Shown: positions 24,665 to 37,095 of the stretch, in pieces
Position numbering within the stretch: position 1 is the first letter of the stretch
Layout: each line of letters starts with the position of its first letter
Assembly: GCA_037976565.1 (NCBI GenBank)
Contig: CP137669.1
Span: 39,768,912-39,832,911 of the forward strand
DNA from: Mesocentrotus franciscanus
Lineage: Eukaryota; Echinodermata; Echinoidea; Camarodonta; Strongylocentrotidae
Direction of reading: 5' to 3'
Length of the DNA: 64,000 nucleotides
The notes under the pieces: generated by a model
What the model was told of the DNA's origin: nothing
The model's database searches: none
The model's input: only the letters and a program-made list of their open reading frames with translations
Position numbers and translations under genes: made by a program

Positions 24665-25280
24665 TAGCCAAGGTTAAGGTATATCAAGCTTTTTTCCTAT
24701 TGTGGATCTGACTAGGAATTATTTGTAGCGTGTGTGAGTAAGGTACTGTGGATGTAAGAAGACAATGTTTGGCTCATTAGGTGACTATAATCAGCATATA
24801 TCAGCTGGGTCTTTTGTCAAGAAAGATTGTATTCTAACCTTCCTGACATGTACATCTCATTTTCTCTTCCTAAACACAACAAACATTAACCCTGAACCTA
24901 CTAGTTTTACTCATAGCAAGTAATCGTTGTTCAGTGCAACCTGCTTTAGCAACCACCTGTTTAGAAAGGCCACCTGTCTATAAAAATCACATCTCTTTGT
25001 TGCCATTGAACAATTGTTATTGTTTCCTCATGTTTAAAAGAAAACCAACTGTCCATAAAGACTGCTCTTCTTGTCTCTCCTGAGAAGTCGTTATTGACAG
25101 GTTGATTACAAACATTCATGATAAAAGCAATTTGGGAATATCAAGACTAAATGGAATAATGAAGAAAAAAAATTCCTAAAAGCATCCTAGTATTATGTTG
25201 ATTATCTGTTAGAGTGGGGATAGGAGCAAAACAAGCAGTGAATCATAATTATCTTTAATCAATTCTAGAAAATGAGCATT

Positions 25281-25667
25281 TTAGAGAAGGTTGAGTTCTG
25301 GGAAGAGGTGAAAAATAATTTGTGAGCGTTAGCATTGTTATTATGCAAGTGTGGAAGAACATCAGAGAAAAAATGTCCCCTGAAAAGCATGGCTCTTCAA
25401 ATGCCTTCATATTCCAAATATGACAAGTAACAGCTTGAAAATGAGGCCCGATTTTTATGCCACATATTTGTGTAGTCCCATATACATCTTTCTGTGAACA
25501 GTGCTTGTTATTTTACCAAGACTGGGCCAATTTTCTTATCATTTTGATGACTTCAGAAACTTGCAGTACACACCAATAGTTATGCTAAATGATCAACCTT
25601 TTGTGATAGATTTCACACCGTTTTTTCACAATGCAATCGCATGACCAGAACTCAACTTTATCTTTAA
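25281..25667. mobile_element. TTAA-flanked MITE family A, subfamily 2, copy 1
   Basis: Left end ttagagaaggttgagttctg, right end ccagaactcaactttatctt-taa. The right ~200 bp are the reverse complement of the shared half of family A; the left half (gaagaggtgaaaaataattt ...) is specific to subfamily 2. The left TTAA has decayed to TTAG. Confidence 0.75.
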
Positions 25668-25730
25668 GAAGTGTTATTTTAAGAGTGTTTTTATTAATGC
25701 TATGCAAAAAATTGATTTCATATATATATA

Positions 25731-25776
25731 TAGCCAGAAGGGCGTTATAATACCTTCCTGGTTCTCTACAGACAAT
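25731..25776. repeat. hairpin element, locus 7, shortened
   Basis: Arms agccagaagggcgttataat and accttcctggttctctacag with almost no loop; next to a short (TA)n run. Confidence 0.65.
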
Positions 25777-26661
25777 ATTTTCTTGCATCCAAATACGAGA
25801 TGATAATCGATGTCTCAGATATCTTTGTTTCATGTAAAAAATAAACAAACATTAGTTTCAATTGTAAAAGAAGATGATAGACATACATGATTTTAGTTCA
25901 GCCTCTGATCAGCACAACAATTTACATTTCCACAACATGTGCATGATATAGTATCAAAAGTCAGGGCCTTCTTGGAAATCATTAAGTCTGGTATGAGAGA
26001 GAGAACATCGTATTAAGGATGGAACATGCAGCAGGAACGAAAGCATTTCCTGCTTTTCAAACGTCTCAAGTACAAATTATCTAAATGTGGCATTATCGAA
26101 AGGTCACTCAAGACTGACATCAAGGAAGGTGCACTGAGGGCTGAATAACGAGGATGTGGCAAACATGTTTAGCTTTGAAATTAGTTATTAATCAGCACCT
26201 GTGAAAAGATTAGAGTACCATACAAATGACATTTGCCCATCCAACGGAGCTCTGGCTTGAATACAAATGGCAGAAAGGAATGACATTTAGACATGAGGTA
26301 TAGAATTCACTATTCTTTGTCCCAGTTCTATTTCTTCACTCTTACTAGAGCACTGTGTATATTTCTTGACATTTACTTCTTCAAGTAATCGTTAAAAGAG
26401 TCTCTGCTTTTAAGGTAGCCAAAAAGAAATCCGGTTTATTGATGTCAGCCTTAATACTTTTGCTTCCAAAAACCTCAAATGTCACAGACTTGGTAACTGT
26501 GTCATTGCTCCTGATGATTCCGGGCTAATATGTATACATCACAGAAATAAACTCACCTTTGTAATTAGACATGCACAAGTACACTTCTTTACAAATATTA
26601 CCTTTGAACTGAAAGTTCAAAATGGCACAAATACTCTCACTATCAAAGCACAAGAACGGCA

Positions 26662-26720
26662 AAATCAATTCAACTTTATTTTTTATTCTTCATTACAACA
26701 GCCCCTAGGAAATAAACAAC
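26662..26720 (-). mobile_element. possible LINE 3' tail
   Basis: tcaattcaactttatttttt reads on the minus strand as an aataaagttgaattga tail, similar to the one near 56474-56505. Short and weak. Confidence 0.25.
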
Positions 26721-26960
26721 AAAAAAGATAAACAATTTAAAACAAAAATCTTTAAACAAGAATTTACAGTACGCAACATAAGGAGTGAAAAAGGGTTGGT
26801 GTAACAAATATTCCTTAATCTACATGTATAAGGCCATCCCCTGGATAGTTTCAATATGTAAGCATGAATATTTTCAAGTCGTAAAAATCACAAACATGCT
26901 TTAAATCTCAGCTTCTTTTAACATGTGATAAAACAAGTCAAGAACTTTACTTACAATGTA

Positions 26961-27037
26961 TCTGCTGAGAACTAGAAAGGCACTAAGAAGGGCATAGCAC
27001 TTTACATCAAAATAATGTCCTTCCGACTCTCAACAGG
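26961..27037. repeat. hairpin element, locus 8
   Basis: Arms ctgctgagaactagaaaggc and ataatgtccttccgactctc with ggcatagcactttacatcaa between. It abuts the foldback at 27036-27315. Confidence 0.6.
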
Positions 27038-27315
27038 GGGGTGTTTCACAAAGATCCTAAGTTGAACTTATCTCAAAGTTGGACTTAACAATTATGGAAA
27101 GCCGTTAGCATCTATGAAAATATTTTTTTTTAAAGTTATTTCTAAAGGCATAAAATGTTGATTCAAATCATTCATATTTTCTATTATCAAGGAGATTTCA
27201 TGTTCTTGATGTGGAATTTATAAAAAGTCTAAAATACTTAAATTTTCGCTTTTGAATATATTTTATTTTAAGGCTATAAATGGCTCTGACTTCGGAACTT
27301 TGTGAAAAAACCCCC
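27036..27315. mobile_element. foldback element with gggggtgtttcacaaag ends
   Basis: Left gggggtgtttcacaaagatc, right gaactttgtgaaaaaacccc. About 280 bp. Its outer ends resemble family C but the inside differs (aagttgaacttatctcaaag). It starts at the last bases of hairpin locus 8. Confidence 0.6.
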
Positions 27316-30300
27316 AGATATGGGAAAAGTTAGATGACTGTCTAAGATGAGGACCGTGATCACGTTTTGAATAGTTCCATATCTACCTAAGATCATGAGT
27401 TATAAGAAATTCATAAGCTCAAACCACATTTTAAAACATTTTATAATCAAATGAAAGAGGTAAGAAGAAAACTAGTTTATGATGGTGATATTACTGGAGG
27501 TTTGGGCTGACCCAAAGGGTCAAAGGTCAGCATTATATATGATAGGGGCACGTGAAAACATGCGACCGAGAAAGCGAGGTTGAGAAGCATACAATGATGA
27601 TCACCATCAAGGTATAATGATTAGGAGACTGACATCGAAGCGGCCAAAGAGACTGGATCTCCCGAGTGGTCGCAAGCTAATAGGTGTGAAATGGCTTCCA
27701 TGCAAGAACAAGAAGCCAATAACCATGAGGAACACTTTGGGGGGCTCTATATAAAGATCCTCACAAAGTTCATAGGGCCATGGTTTAGAGCAAAAAGAAA
27801 ATATCTTTTTACACTTTGGGGAGCGTTATCCAGCTAGCTCGAGTGTGCTTGAATGCGGCTCACTTTAATTCCAATGAGTGGGAAGAGGTTTCTTATTCCA
27901 TTTTCTTGACCTCACTTAAAACATTCATGCCATTTCTAATTAAATTTTGTGACTCTTAGAATAAAATATAAATCTACTTCAATCTGTGGAAAATCGTTGC
28001 TGAAAGTCTTTGAATTGATTTCAAGAGTGATCACCTTTCCTCTTAAATAGATCATGTTGGGGTAAAGGCATCTTTTTCTTATATCTTTAACTTCATCCCT
28101 TTTAGTATGTAGCATGAAACGCCGCATCAAAACAAGAAATTTTGAACTGAGAACCATATAGGGGTACGTTCTCTGAATTTGATTCTACTAAATTCATACC
28201 AAATTTTGGCAATTGTTAAGAACAATAACACATTCCTTTCTTACTTTACTAATATCGCATATCTATCTCAATTCAATAGTGTAATAATTATTTGTATGAA
28301 AGGTTTTGCGCCAACCAGTAAAAATCGCTTTATCTCATGCTTTGCGAAATGGACCCAGATGTGCGATATTCTTCCATATCTCATGCTTTGGGGTGCACAA
28401 ACGCGTTAATAGTGTACATACATGTACGTGTTGTAAAACGCACGGGCTAAGGCATTGGATGTATGCGCACAACCCTTGCAAAATTCTTGGAAAACTTTTT
28501 CGCTTCTGTATTTGCTTAATGTGCAAGTTAAGACAAATAAATAATTATGTTGTGGTGAAAATTGAGATACTAGGTTCCATACAAATAATAATTATACTAT
28601 TAGATGGCTTTTCTTTTGTGAGATACAAGGATAAATCACCCTCACTTTGAGAATATTTATATTTAAGTATCAAATTTTCTATGCAAGACAGAGGCATGTT
28701 CATATTAAATGGTAAGAGAAATGAGCATATCTGCAGTGACTACCTACGTTTCCTACAACATTGTTCTTCTAAGCTCCTGACATATATTCAGAGCAGCTCT
28801 GCAGCTATCTCCCATACCAGCCATTAATGATGCGTGTATCTTGTTAATGGTTCATATCTATTATTCATTACATGTATAACTCAAGCCATATGTGCCTTGT
28901 GTAATATGCAGCATGCAGTCCCATACATAAGCAATGGCGTGTGTCATACCTTGTTTTACTGTTCTCATACAAGTTTTGTTTTTCTCTCCAAAGTCTGAAA
29001 AAGGTCTGTTGTGGCAAGAGAGATGAAAGGTGCCAAAGTCCTTTAAAAAGAAAACATCAAAGTTTTTCTTATAGAGTAGTTACGGTTGATTGTGTTACAA
29101 GATTTCAGTGATGTACAAAAATGTGTGGATATGGATGTAAAGGAAACAACAAATTGGTCATGTGGTTGAACAAATTTTTTGTAGTCACAAAATAATCTCT
29201 AAATATATTTCTCAATAAATCTAAGCAAATCAAACGGAAAGATAACCATGGCTGATGATGTAAACTATTAAACCATTGTTTTATCAAATTATTTTACCAA
29301 GGTTTAACAAGTCTCTTGATATATTACCACTGACTTATGCAGACAGAAGGGTTTAATAATGGTCTTTCAAGAAATTTTCAGATTTTGAAACAAATTAAAG
29401 GCAAAAGGACCTAAGTCCTCTGGGACATATTACATGGAATCACCCAAACATGCAGACTTGGATTTGAGTCAAGTTTCCAAATCCCTTTAAGATGGGTAGC
29501 TAGCATGACAATATTTCCAGTAATGGAAAAACCAATGCAGTTCATTTTCTCCATCTTCTAGGCTCCCAGCACAGCAGCAGAGAGCATCCAAATAGGCTGT
29601 AGAGATGGGAGCGACGTACAGGCTTCTTAACCTGGCCAGATTGAATCCAATTCAAACCAACAAACCACTTTCATTGCTGTCTGTGGACATTTCAACCTGT
29701 GTTGTCAACACTATATCTGTATATTAAGTGTTATTTTACAATGTCTGTATCTCATTTGTTTTCATGATTGTTCATTGTAAGAACAAACAAATCAAACTTC
29801 CACACCGTTTTCAAGTAGACCATTCTAGAATCCTCCTCCTAAAATATAAATATTAAGTATATGTTTTTCAATTTCTTTTTTATAGATGAACAAAAATGTC
29901 ATTATGTTGAGCAAAACATTCAAGATATTTATCTATTCAAGCGTTCTTTGTCATAAAAATGATCTATATCAACTGCTTGTGAATCATAATAGCATACGAC
30001 TAATATAACATATTATGAACGTTATTGTATCCATGTAACGGTGTACCTGTGACTGTTTAAGATCACAGACTTCAATGTAAAGCCATGACGTATACATTCA
30101 TACGTCTTGTATGACCTGATTTTAAAAGACTGATGTTACAAAGAAACTAATGAATAAATGGAATACCGATGACATGAATTTGTGATTTGACTGCATGTTG
30201 GTTGTGTGCGTACGTCACTCCTCTGCAATGTAGGACATGACCAGAGCTTTGTAAAACAATGATGGCAAGTTACACAGATGAGAAAGCTTTTAGTCCTCCA

Positions 30301-30462
30301 GCTTACATACACTCCGGTCTTGAACCCCATGGGATGATATCGCTATTCGACCCGCTTCAACTCTCATGTAAGATCAAAGATGGAGGTCTTTCTTCAAACT
30401 TGATCAAGATTGGTTTACACAAGACAAAGCATTATGTCATTGAGTAGTCATCCATAAGATGC
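27316..30462. other. no gene recognised
   Basis: 3.1 kb of AT-rich DNA. The plus frame 28306-28650 (114 codons, Cys-rich in its first half) has no recognisable domain and no supporting splice context. Confidence 0.5.
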
Positions 30463-30470
30463 TTTTATAA

Positions 30471-31445
30471 TAGTGCTGTAGCCGAACCGCCGAACCGAAC
30501 GGAGGTTCGCCGAACATGGCACTTCCGAACCGAACCGAACCGAACCGAACGCAAAGGCCTGGTTCAGATGTTCGGCAGAAAAATGTAAACGTTTCCCAAG
30601 CTAATTAACTTGTCATTTTGTACCTAATTTTCATGTCATAATTGGTCATTCTATATTTACTTTTTCCTGATTTTCCTTCTTTGAATTATGCCTCTCAAGT
30701 GGGGTGCGCGCGACTTCACTGACCCCATTTAAATCCCAAATCCTGACCTCTGCAAAGCTATAAACGAGAATACATGTGTGTACTAGGCGCTGATCAAAAC
30801 AAGTTCGGCTCAAACCCAATCAATAAAAAAATTAATATTTTAATTGTAACAATATCGGACAAATTTTACACTTTAAATAATGAAATAAATGTATCTTATA
30901 GTATTTTAATTTATTTCTTCAGGAAAAGTATGAATTGTTTTATTTACCCTATTAAAAATAAACATTTAAAAGAACAGTAATCGAAAGAGCCTGGGCTGCT
31001 ATCTCTGTGTATTATAACGTATACATCAGTATATTCAAGATGGCAACTTACATGACTCGTAACATTAGACAATAACCGTCTCAGCAAATCTGTAAAAAAT
31101 GTTAATTATTGTAAAATTGAAAACATGATTCTTGTAAAATTGCAAATAAAACACGTTTGAGGACGGAAATATGAATGTAAGTACTACTTTTCTTTAAAAG
31201 AAGTTACGTTTAAAGCAGCTTTTTTATGTGAAATTCGTGCCGTCGGAAGCAGTGTTTTTCATCAGGAGAGGTAGGCAGAAGTCCTCCGTGCTGGTCGGGC
31301 CCGCTCGGCCCGCCCAATGCCGACCACCGTAGCTATAACGCTGCTTGCTATTATATTACCGAACCCCGAACCGAACCAAGTTCGTGTAAAAAATTGCCGA
31401 ACTCTGCCGAACCGAACCGAACATGGCGCCTGACTTACAGCACTA
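30471..31445. mobile_element. hAT-like non-autonomous DNA transposon, 975 bp
   Basis: Ends tagtgctgta and tacagcacta are exact inverted repeats. Flanks ttttataa (30463-30470) and ttttatat (31446-31453) match in 7 of 8 bases, the 8-bp duplication typical of hAT elements. Subterminal clusters of ccgaac occur near both ends (30480-30570 and 31358-31425) in inverted arrangement. The interior has no transposase frame. Confidence 0.75.
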
Positions 31446-31611
31446 TTTTATATTGTCCCAATCATGAAAATGATCCAGTAATTTCTCATCATCGGGTCAA
31501 CCAAAACCAAAACCAAAACTAATATGTATTTTGAATAAGTACAGGATAACCCATTAACAAAATAAAATACTTAATAATAATAAGACTAATGATGCTACGA
31601 GTATTACTGCC

Positions 31612-31832
<221 letters not shown>

Positions 31833-32429
31833 TAATAAACCTAAGAACCAATCTTTCTTGGTTTCTAGAAAGCAGAAACTTGCTGCAGGTTGGGTATAAT
31901 TAATCAAGGGCATTGATTGTATCGATAAAATCTTCACAAACGTATCTGTTGCTATCAGCTGGAAAAGCATGACTTTGAATGCAAATGGGTTTTTATATTT
32001 TGTAAAGTAAATCAGGACATATCCCAGACTTCAACTGGATTGAAAGGATGTGAAGGTTTTGAATAATCTTGGGAATCCCGATCTGAATTAAAAAAATAAA
32101 CTATATGAATACAATTTCATGATTATGGGGTTTTCAAAAAAACAATGGCTCAATATTACATCATATAACTGTCGTGTAGCTTAGAAATGATATCCAAGTA
32201 TATATATATATATCTTGGTCAATAGTATTCAGAATGTCTCAACTCTAATTTTAAGAATATAAAACATGCTATGAACAGATTGCGTTATTAAGTAAATAGT
32301 GACAAACATGTATTCCTTACAGGTCATACTATTGCCTGGAAAAAGAAGAAGAAAAAAATTAAAGATGGAAAAATCATTTCAAATCAGCTGGCTGATAAAC
32401 CATTTGTTATCATTGTGTCGCAATCACTC

Positions 32430-32817
32430 TTAAAGAGAAGCTTGAGTTCTGGGAAGAGGTGAAAATTAATTTGTGAGCGTTATCATTGTATTATGCAAGT
32501 GTGGAAGAACATCAGATAAAAATATGTTCCCAGAAAAGCATGGCTCTTCAAATGCCTTAATATTCTAAATATGGCATGTAACATCATAAAAATCGGAACT
32601 GATTTTTATGCCACATGTTCGTGTAGTCCCACATCTTTCTGTGTACAGTGCTTGTAACTTTACCAAGACTGGGCCAAATTTCTTATCATTTTGATGATTC
32701 CAGAACCTTGCAGTACACACCAATACTTATATGCTAGATGATCAACCTTTTCTGATCGATTCCACAACGTTTCTTTCACAATGCAATCGCATGACCAGAA
32801 CTCAACTTTATCTTTAA
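32430..32817. mobile_element. TTAA-flanked MITE family A, subfamily 2, copy 2
   Basis: Ends ttaaagagaagcttgagttc and gaactcaactttatctttaa; about 388 bp, same orientation as 25281 and 41484 and similar throughout. Confidence 0.8.
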
Positions 32818-33497
32818 GATTTCAAGATGACTGTTATCTCCAAGATTTATATATATCCTAAAATAGCATAATTACAATGTATTTCCTCATTGAACATGAC
32901 TTAATCAATGATATATTTAGCTTTCATGGCAATTTTACATGTATTTGTATAAATCAAGCTAAGAGATTGTATTATTTGTGTGATGTATGGGAGGAAGAAT
33001 AGATAAAGGAAAGTTTTCAAATGGAAACAATTTATTGAATCCTGGTAATTTTTCAAAACAAATGGTCCAGATTTGAACATGAGTACATTCTTCTTAAACA
33101 ATTTCACATTATGAACTAAGTGGTTCCTGTGCTAGAAGGATAGTGAGAGAAGTCAGAAGCCAGTACAAACATATGAATGTGTCTCAATATAATAAGATAA
33201 AGATAGCAATCAAATAAGCAACAAAAAATAAGTAAAGTAATAAATAAAAAGACAGAGAGTGGGCAAGAGGTAAAGAGTGAGCGAGACAGAAAGAGATAGA
33301 TACAGAGTTAGAGAGACAGTAAAAGATTGAGAGGGGCAGGGGCATATAACACATAGCAGAAAACAAAATAAGTATGTGAAATTATATTTGGGCTCTAACT
33401 ATAACAGGAGGTGTGTTACAAAAATTTAATACACATTGAACTAGCTAGCGATAGAGGTGAATGATGTGAAGAAAGAAGGTTGGTAAGATGAAGAGGA

Positions 33498-33499
33498 GG

Positions 33500-33531
<32 letters not shown>

Positions 33532-33545
33532 GAGAGAGAGAGGCA
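33498..33545. repeat. (GA)n
   Basis: About 24 GA units with few interruptions. Confidence 0.9.
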
Positions 33546-33772
33546 GAGAGAGTGAGGCAAGAGGAAAGAAATTGTTTCAGGCTTAGAGCAAACCAGGCAT
33601 TTACATGATGACTCTGACAGCCATTGCCAAACACACAGCCTTAGCCCCTTTAAATGTCAGCGCAGAAAGTCCATGAGCCCCTGAGGCATCTACCCTCTCT
33701 GTCTCCCTCCTCCCCCTCTCTTTCTCTCTCTCCTTGCCCGTGTGGCGCGATGCCTTACAGGCTGTGTCCCAT

Positions 33773-33780
33773 TGACGTCA
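33773..33780. promoter_or_regulatory. CRE palindrome TGACGTCA
   Basis: Perfect consensus within a short GC-richer patch (33730-33850) next to a pyrimidine tract. Confidence 0.25.
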
Positions 33781-34169
33781 TACATTTGTACGCCTCGTCT
33801 GATAGCACACCGGGTTCAAGGCATTTTGCATGCCTCTGCACCCCGCACACAAAAAACTAAAAAAGAGAAGGGTAGAGAAGAGACGTAGATGGAAAAAAAA
33901 AAGAAGAAAACCAGCACTCGGCCGTTAACAAACGACGTCTGCCGTCAGTTCCCTTAGAAAGCCTGCCACGCGTAATAAAATTAATCATATCTAGAGCAGA
34001 GTTACTGTATACCAAGCCATGTTTTACTCCTTATTTATTCAACCATGAAACCCATCTCCAAGCATACATTATTCTACAATGAAGATACTGACAGGGAGGG
34101 GGGAGCATATCAAATGATAAAAAAACATTCAAAGGCACAAATACCTCTGAAGTTAGATCTTAAAATGAT

Positions 34170-34480
34170 TCTATTCTTTCTTTCTCTCTATACTTTGATA
34201 GATCTCTTTCTCTTTTCCCAAAATATCAAATTTCCTATCAATTTCTCCTTTACTCCCTCCCAGTTCTCTTTCTTTTTCTCTCCTTATCTCCTATCTCTCT
34301 CTCTCTTTCTCTATCTTTCTCTTTCTCTCTCTCTCTTTCTTTCTACACCTTTTCCCTCTCTCTCACACAAACACACATTCCCATATCCCTACCTTTCTCT
34401 CCCTCTTTCCCTTTCTCTTTCTCCCTCTCTCACTTTCTGGATTCTCCTTCTCCTCCTCCCTCTTCCTTTCTACTCCCAAG
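34170..34480. repeat. CT-rich pyrimidine tract
   Basis: Imperfect CT/TTTC repeats. The Ser/Leu/Phe frame across it is not a gene. Confidence 0.85.
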
Positions 34481-36689
34481 TATGAATTTGATTCGAGCAA
34501 ATTATTTTCATGGTTCTTGCTGTCACTTTGTATTTTCCGGGAGACTGCGAGAGCACTGTGGCAATTGTTACATGCGGAGAACCCCCGGTTGCAAGGCAAT
34601 AAGGTGCTACATGCACGACCAAATTACAGGACCATAGGTCCTCTGTCTCCAGCACATGCTTTCTCAGCAACTACCACAGAGGTGGATGGGGCACACCTGC
34701 CAGGCAGGGGGAACATCATAATACACACTACAAGATAAACATACGCAAGCATATCATACAGAAGATGTCTCATAAATTATCTCGTTATCCTATTTCACAT
34801 AGTTCAGTTACGAAAATTCTCTCCCGTCTTTTCAAAATATATTCTTTTCATTTCATCCTTATCTAACTTACTTCACATTTGAAGTTCTCTCCTGCTGTTT
34901 TCAATTATTTTCAGTATGCGATTCCATTGACGGTTTGGGGAATTCACAGGAGACTTCATGTGCAGCAAATATTTGTACATTGTAAAACAAAGCAATGTTT
35001 TAAATGTAAAGGAGTACCTCCTGGGTTTAACAAGACCACATTAATATTTGTTTGTTTGAAAGTCTAAAATCTTCCATGATTCAAACAGAACTCTTTTCTG
35101 GGCCAAACAAACAAATGTGTTGTAATTCATTTTTAATCATTCATGAGTTTGTGAAGCAGGACATGACATGTAAATCGTAAAGCTCAAGCACCAATTCATT
35201 CCCCCAGATATAAATGATTAATCTTTGCTATGCTGTGGGCTCAAATCCTTCTATCCAACAAATGGATTTGGTTAATCTGTCTTTCAATTTCACTTTGCTC
35301 AAACTTACACAAGAGAGTGTCTGATCTGGTGTCTAGACAACTCTTCTGTAATATCATTTTCAAACAATAGCAACATAGCTGCTGCTGTGCATGAATGTTT
35401 TATACTGAATTCTCTTATCTTTTATCATTTTACTTCTAAATTCAAACACAAGTTCTATTTTAATTTTGACATACAAAGATTGCATGACTCTCAGCTCTCT
35501 CTCAAAATGGTGATCTATGAGTAGTTTCTTCATGTCTGTGTGTATGCACATATCGCCATCACTCTACCTGGGTAATTACGCATTTTGGATACTCCCTGTA
35601 AACCCATCATCCCTCCATTCTCCCATCCATGACTCCATGCAAGCTAGGGAAGGCCAGACACCCCCCAAAATGCAATTCATTTCTCCGAGCAAGCAGGGGG
35701 CACAGAATTTACATTTGTGCCCTGGGTACGTATCAATACTCATCAAAAATGGAGATAATGTGTGTAGAGGATGAGACCCTGAGGAATAGGATAATCAGAC
35801 GTTATACATCTTTGATGTCGTCTTGGCTGTACCGTACACCGAATAAAAGACACCCTCAAAACCCATTCCAACACGCCTCTGTATTACTGAATGAGAGAAC
35901 CATTAGATCTGCCTTCTCTACATATTGGCGTAGAGACTGCTGGCACTTAAGCCATTGCCTATGGAAGCCGGGTGGCTTCTGTCTTAAAGCCTATGGGAAT
36001 AAGAGAATGCAGGAATCCATGGGTTATTATATCGCAGATGAAGTTGAGTACTGGTCATGCAATTACATTTTGAATTAAATTACAGGCAAAGGTTAGTTAT
36101 AGAGTATATAAGAATGATTTCTGGTCTGTATTGTGATGTTCAGAAACCATCAAAATAATAATGATTTGAAAACAAGCTTCAGAAAAAGACCAAACAGTGA
36201 TATTCCAGTCACATTGACAAAAGCGATACCAGACTGATTATGGACCAAATAAAAAAGGTCATTATCTAGACTGAATAAGAATTGGTCACTTTGGAGTTAA
36301 TTTGACATTTTCACTGAGGTATGATCAAAGTTTTGCACATGGATAAGGGTATGGGTTTAGACACACACACACAAACACACAACACTCACACACAAGTGAC
36401 ATCAAAATTTGGTCCAAATTTATGATTATAATTTGTTATAATATATTTCAAATATGAAGGTATTCTATGAGTAATCCCTTGATAAAAGGTTTTTACAACC
36501 TAGCCTCAACCCACCATCTCTATTTTGTTTACAGTCCAAGGTACATATATTTGCTGCTACCCTTAATGTTACCATTAATCAAGAAAAATATAAAAATACT
36601 AAATATTGCAAGTGTCACTGTACTTGTTTTTTGGTCTGTTCTACATTCTAGAAGGACTGTCAACTCAATAGTTGGGTAGGTGAATTGCC
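34481..36689. other. no gene recognised
   Basis: The plus frame 35629-36078 (149 codons) is the longest non-repetitive open frame outside RAD51B. Its 3' end runs into a MITE A fragment, and the sequence resembles no family known to me, so I do not call it a gene. A short CA-rich run is at 36361-36393. Confidence 0.5.
36030..36165. mobile_element. MITE family A, diverged fragment
   Basis: Contains gttgagtactggtcatgcaa and gaaaccatcaaaataataat, weak matches to the shared half of family A. Only about 130 bp can be aligned. Confidence 0.4.
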
Positions 36690-37095
36690 CTTCGGTCTAC
36701 AACCAGTTTGTTTACTACCCAATTAGTCTAATCCCATATAGTCTACACCCAGCCCATCTACTATCCATATGGTCTAATAATCATTTCGTCTTATCATTTG
36801 GTCTAATGACCATTTAGGCTACAAGTCATTTGGTCTAATTTCCATTTGGTATAATCTCCAATTAGTCTACTACCCATTTGGTCTAATAACCAGTTAGTCT
36901 AATTCCCAATTTGTCTAATGCCCATTTCGTCTACTGTCCATAAGGTCTAATAATCATTTAATGATTATCATTATCTAGGATAAAATGATTATTAGACCAT
37001 GTAGATAGTAGACAAGCTAAGTGTAGACCATATGGGAATAGACCAATTGGGAAGTAGATAAACTGGTTGTAGACCAAACAGCAATAAACCAATAG
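36690..37095. repeat. GTCTA-unit foldback repeat, copy 2, intact
   Basis: Left arm (36692-36785) and right arm (about 36984-37081) are inverted copies of each other over about 90 bp. The space between holds further tandem degenerate 20-22 bp GTCTA units. This is the structure of a foldback-type element with internal repeats. No coding frame. Confidence 0.8.

Noticed and set aside
24123..24671. KYHKYTS-repeat frame and its minus-strand counterpart
   Set aside because: Translation of a 21-bp minisatellite.
35629..36078. 149-codon plus frame without obvious low complexity
   Set aside because: No family resemblance, no splice or promoter context, and its end lies in a MITE fragment. Left as unassigned, not called.
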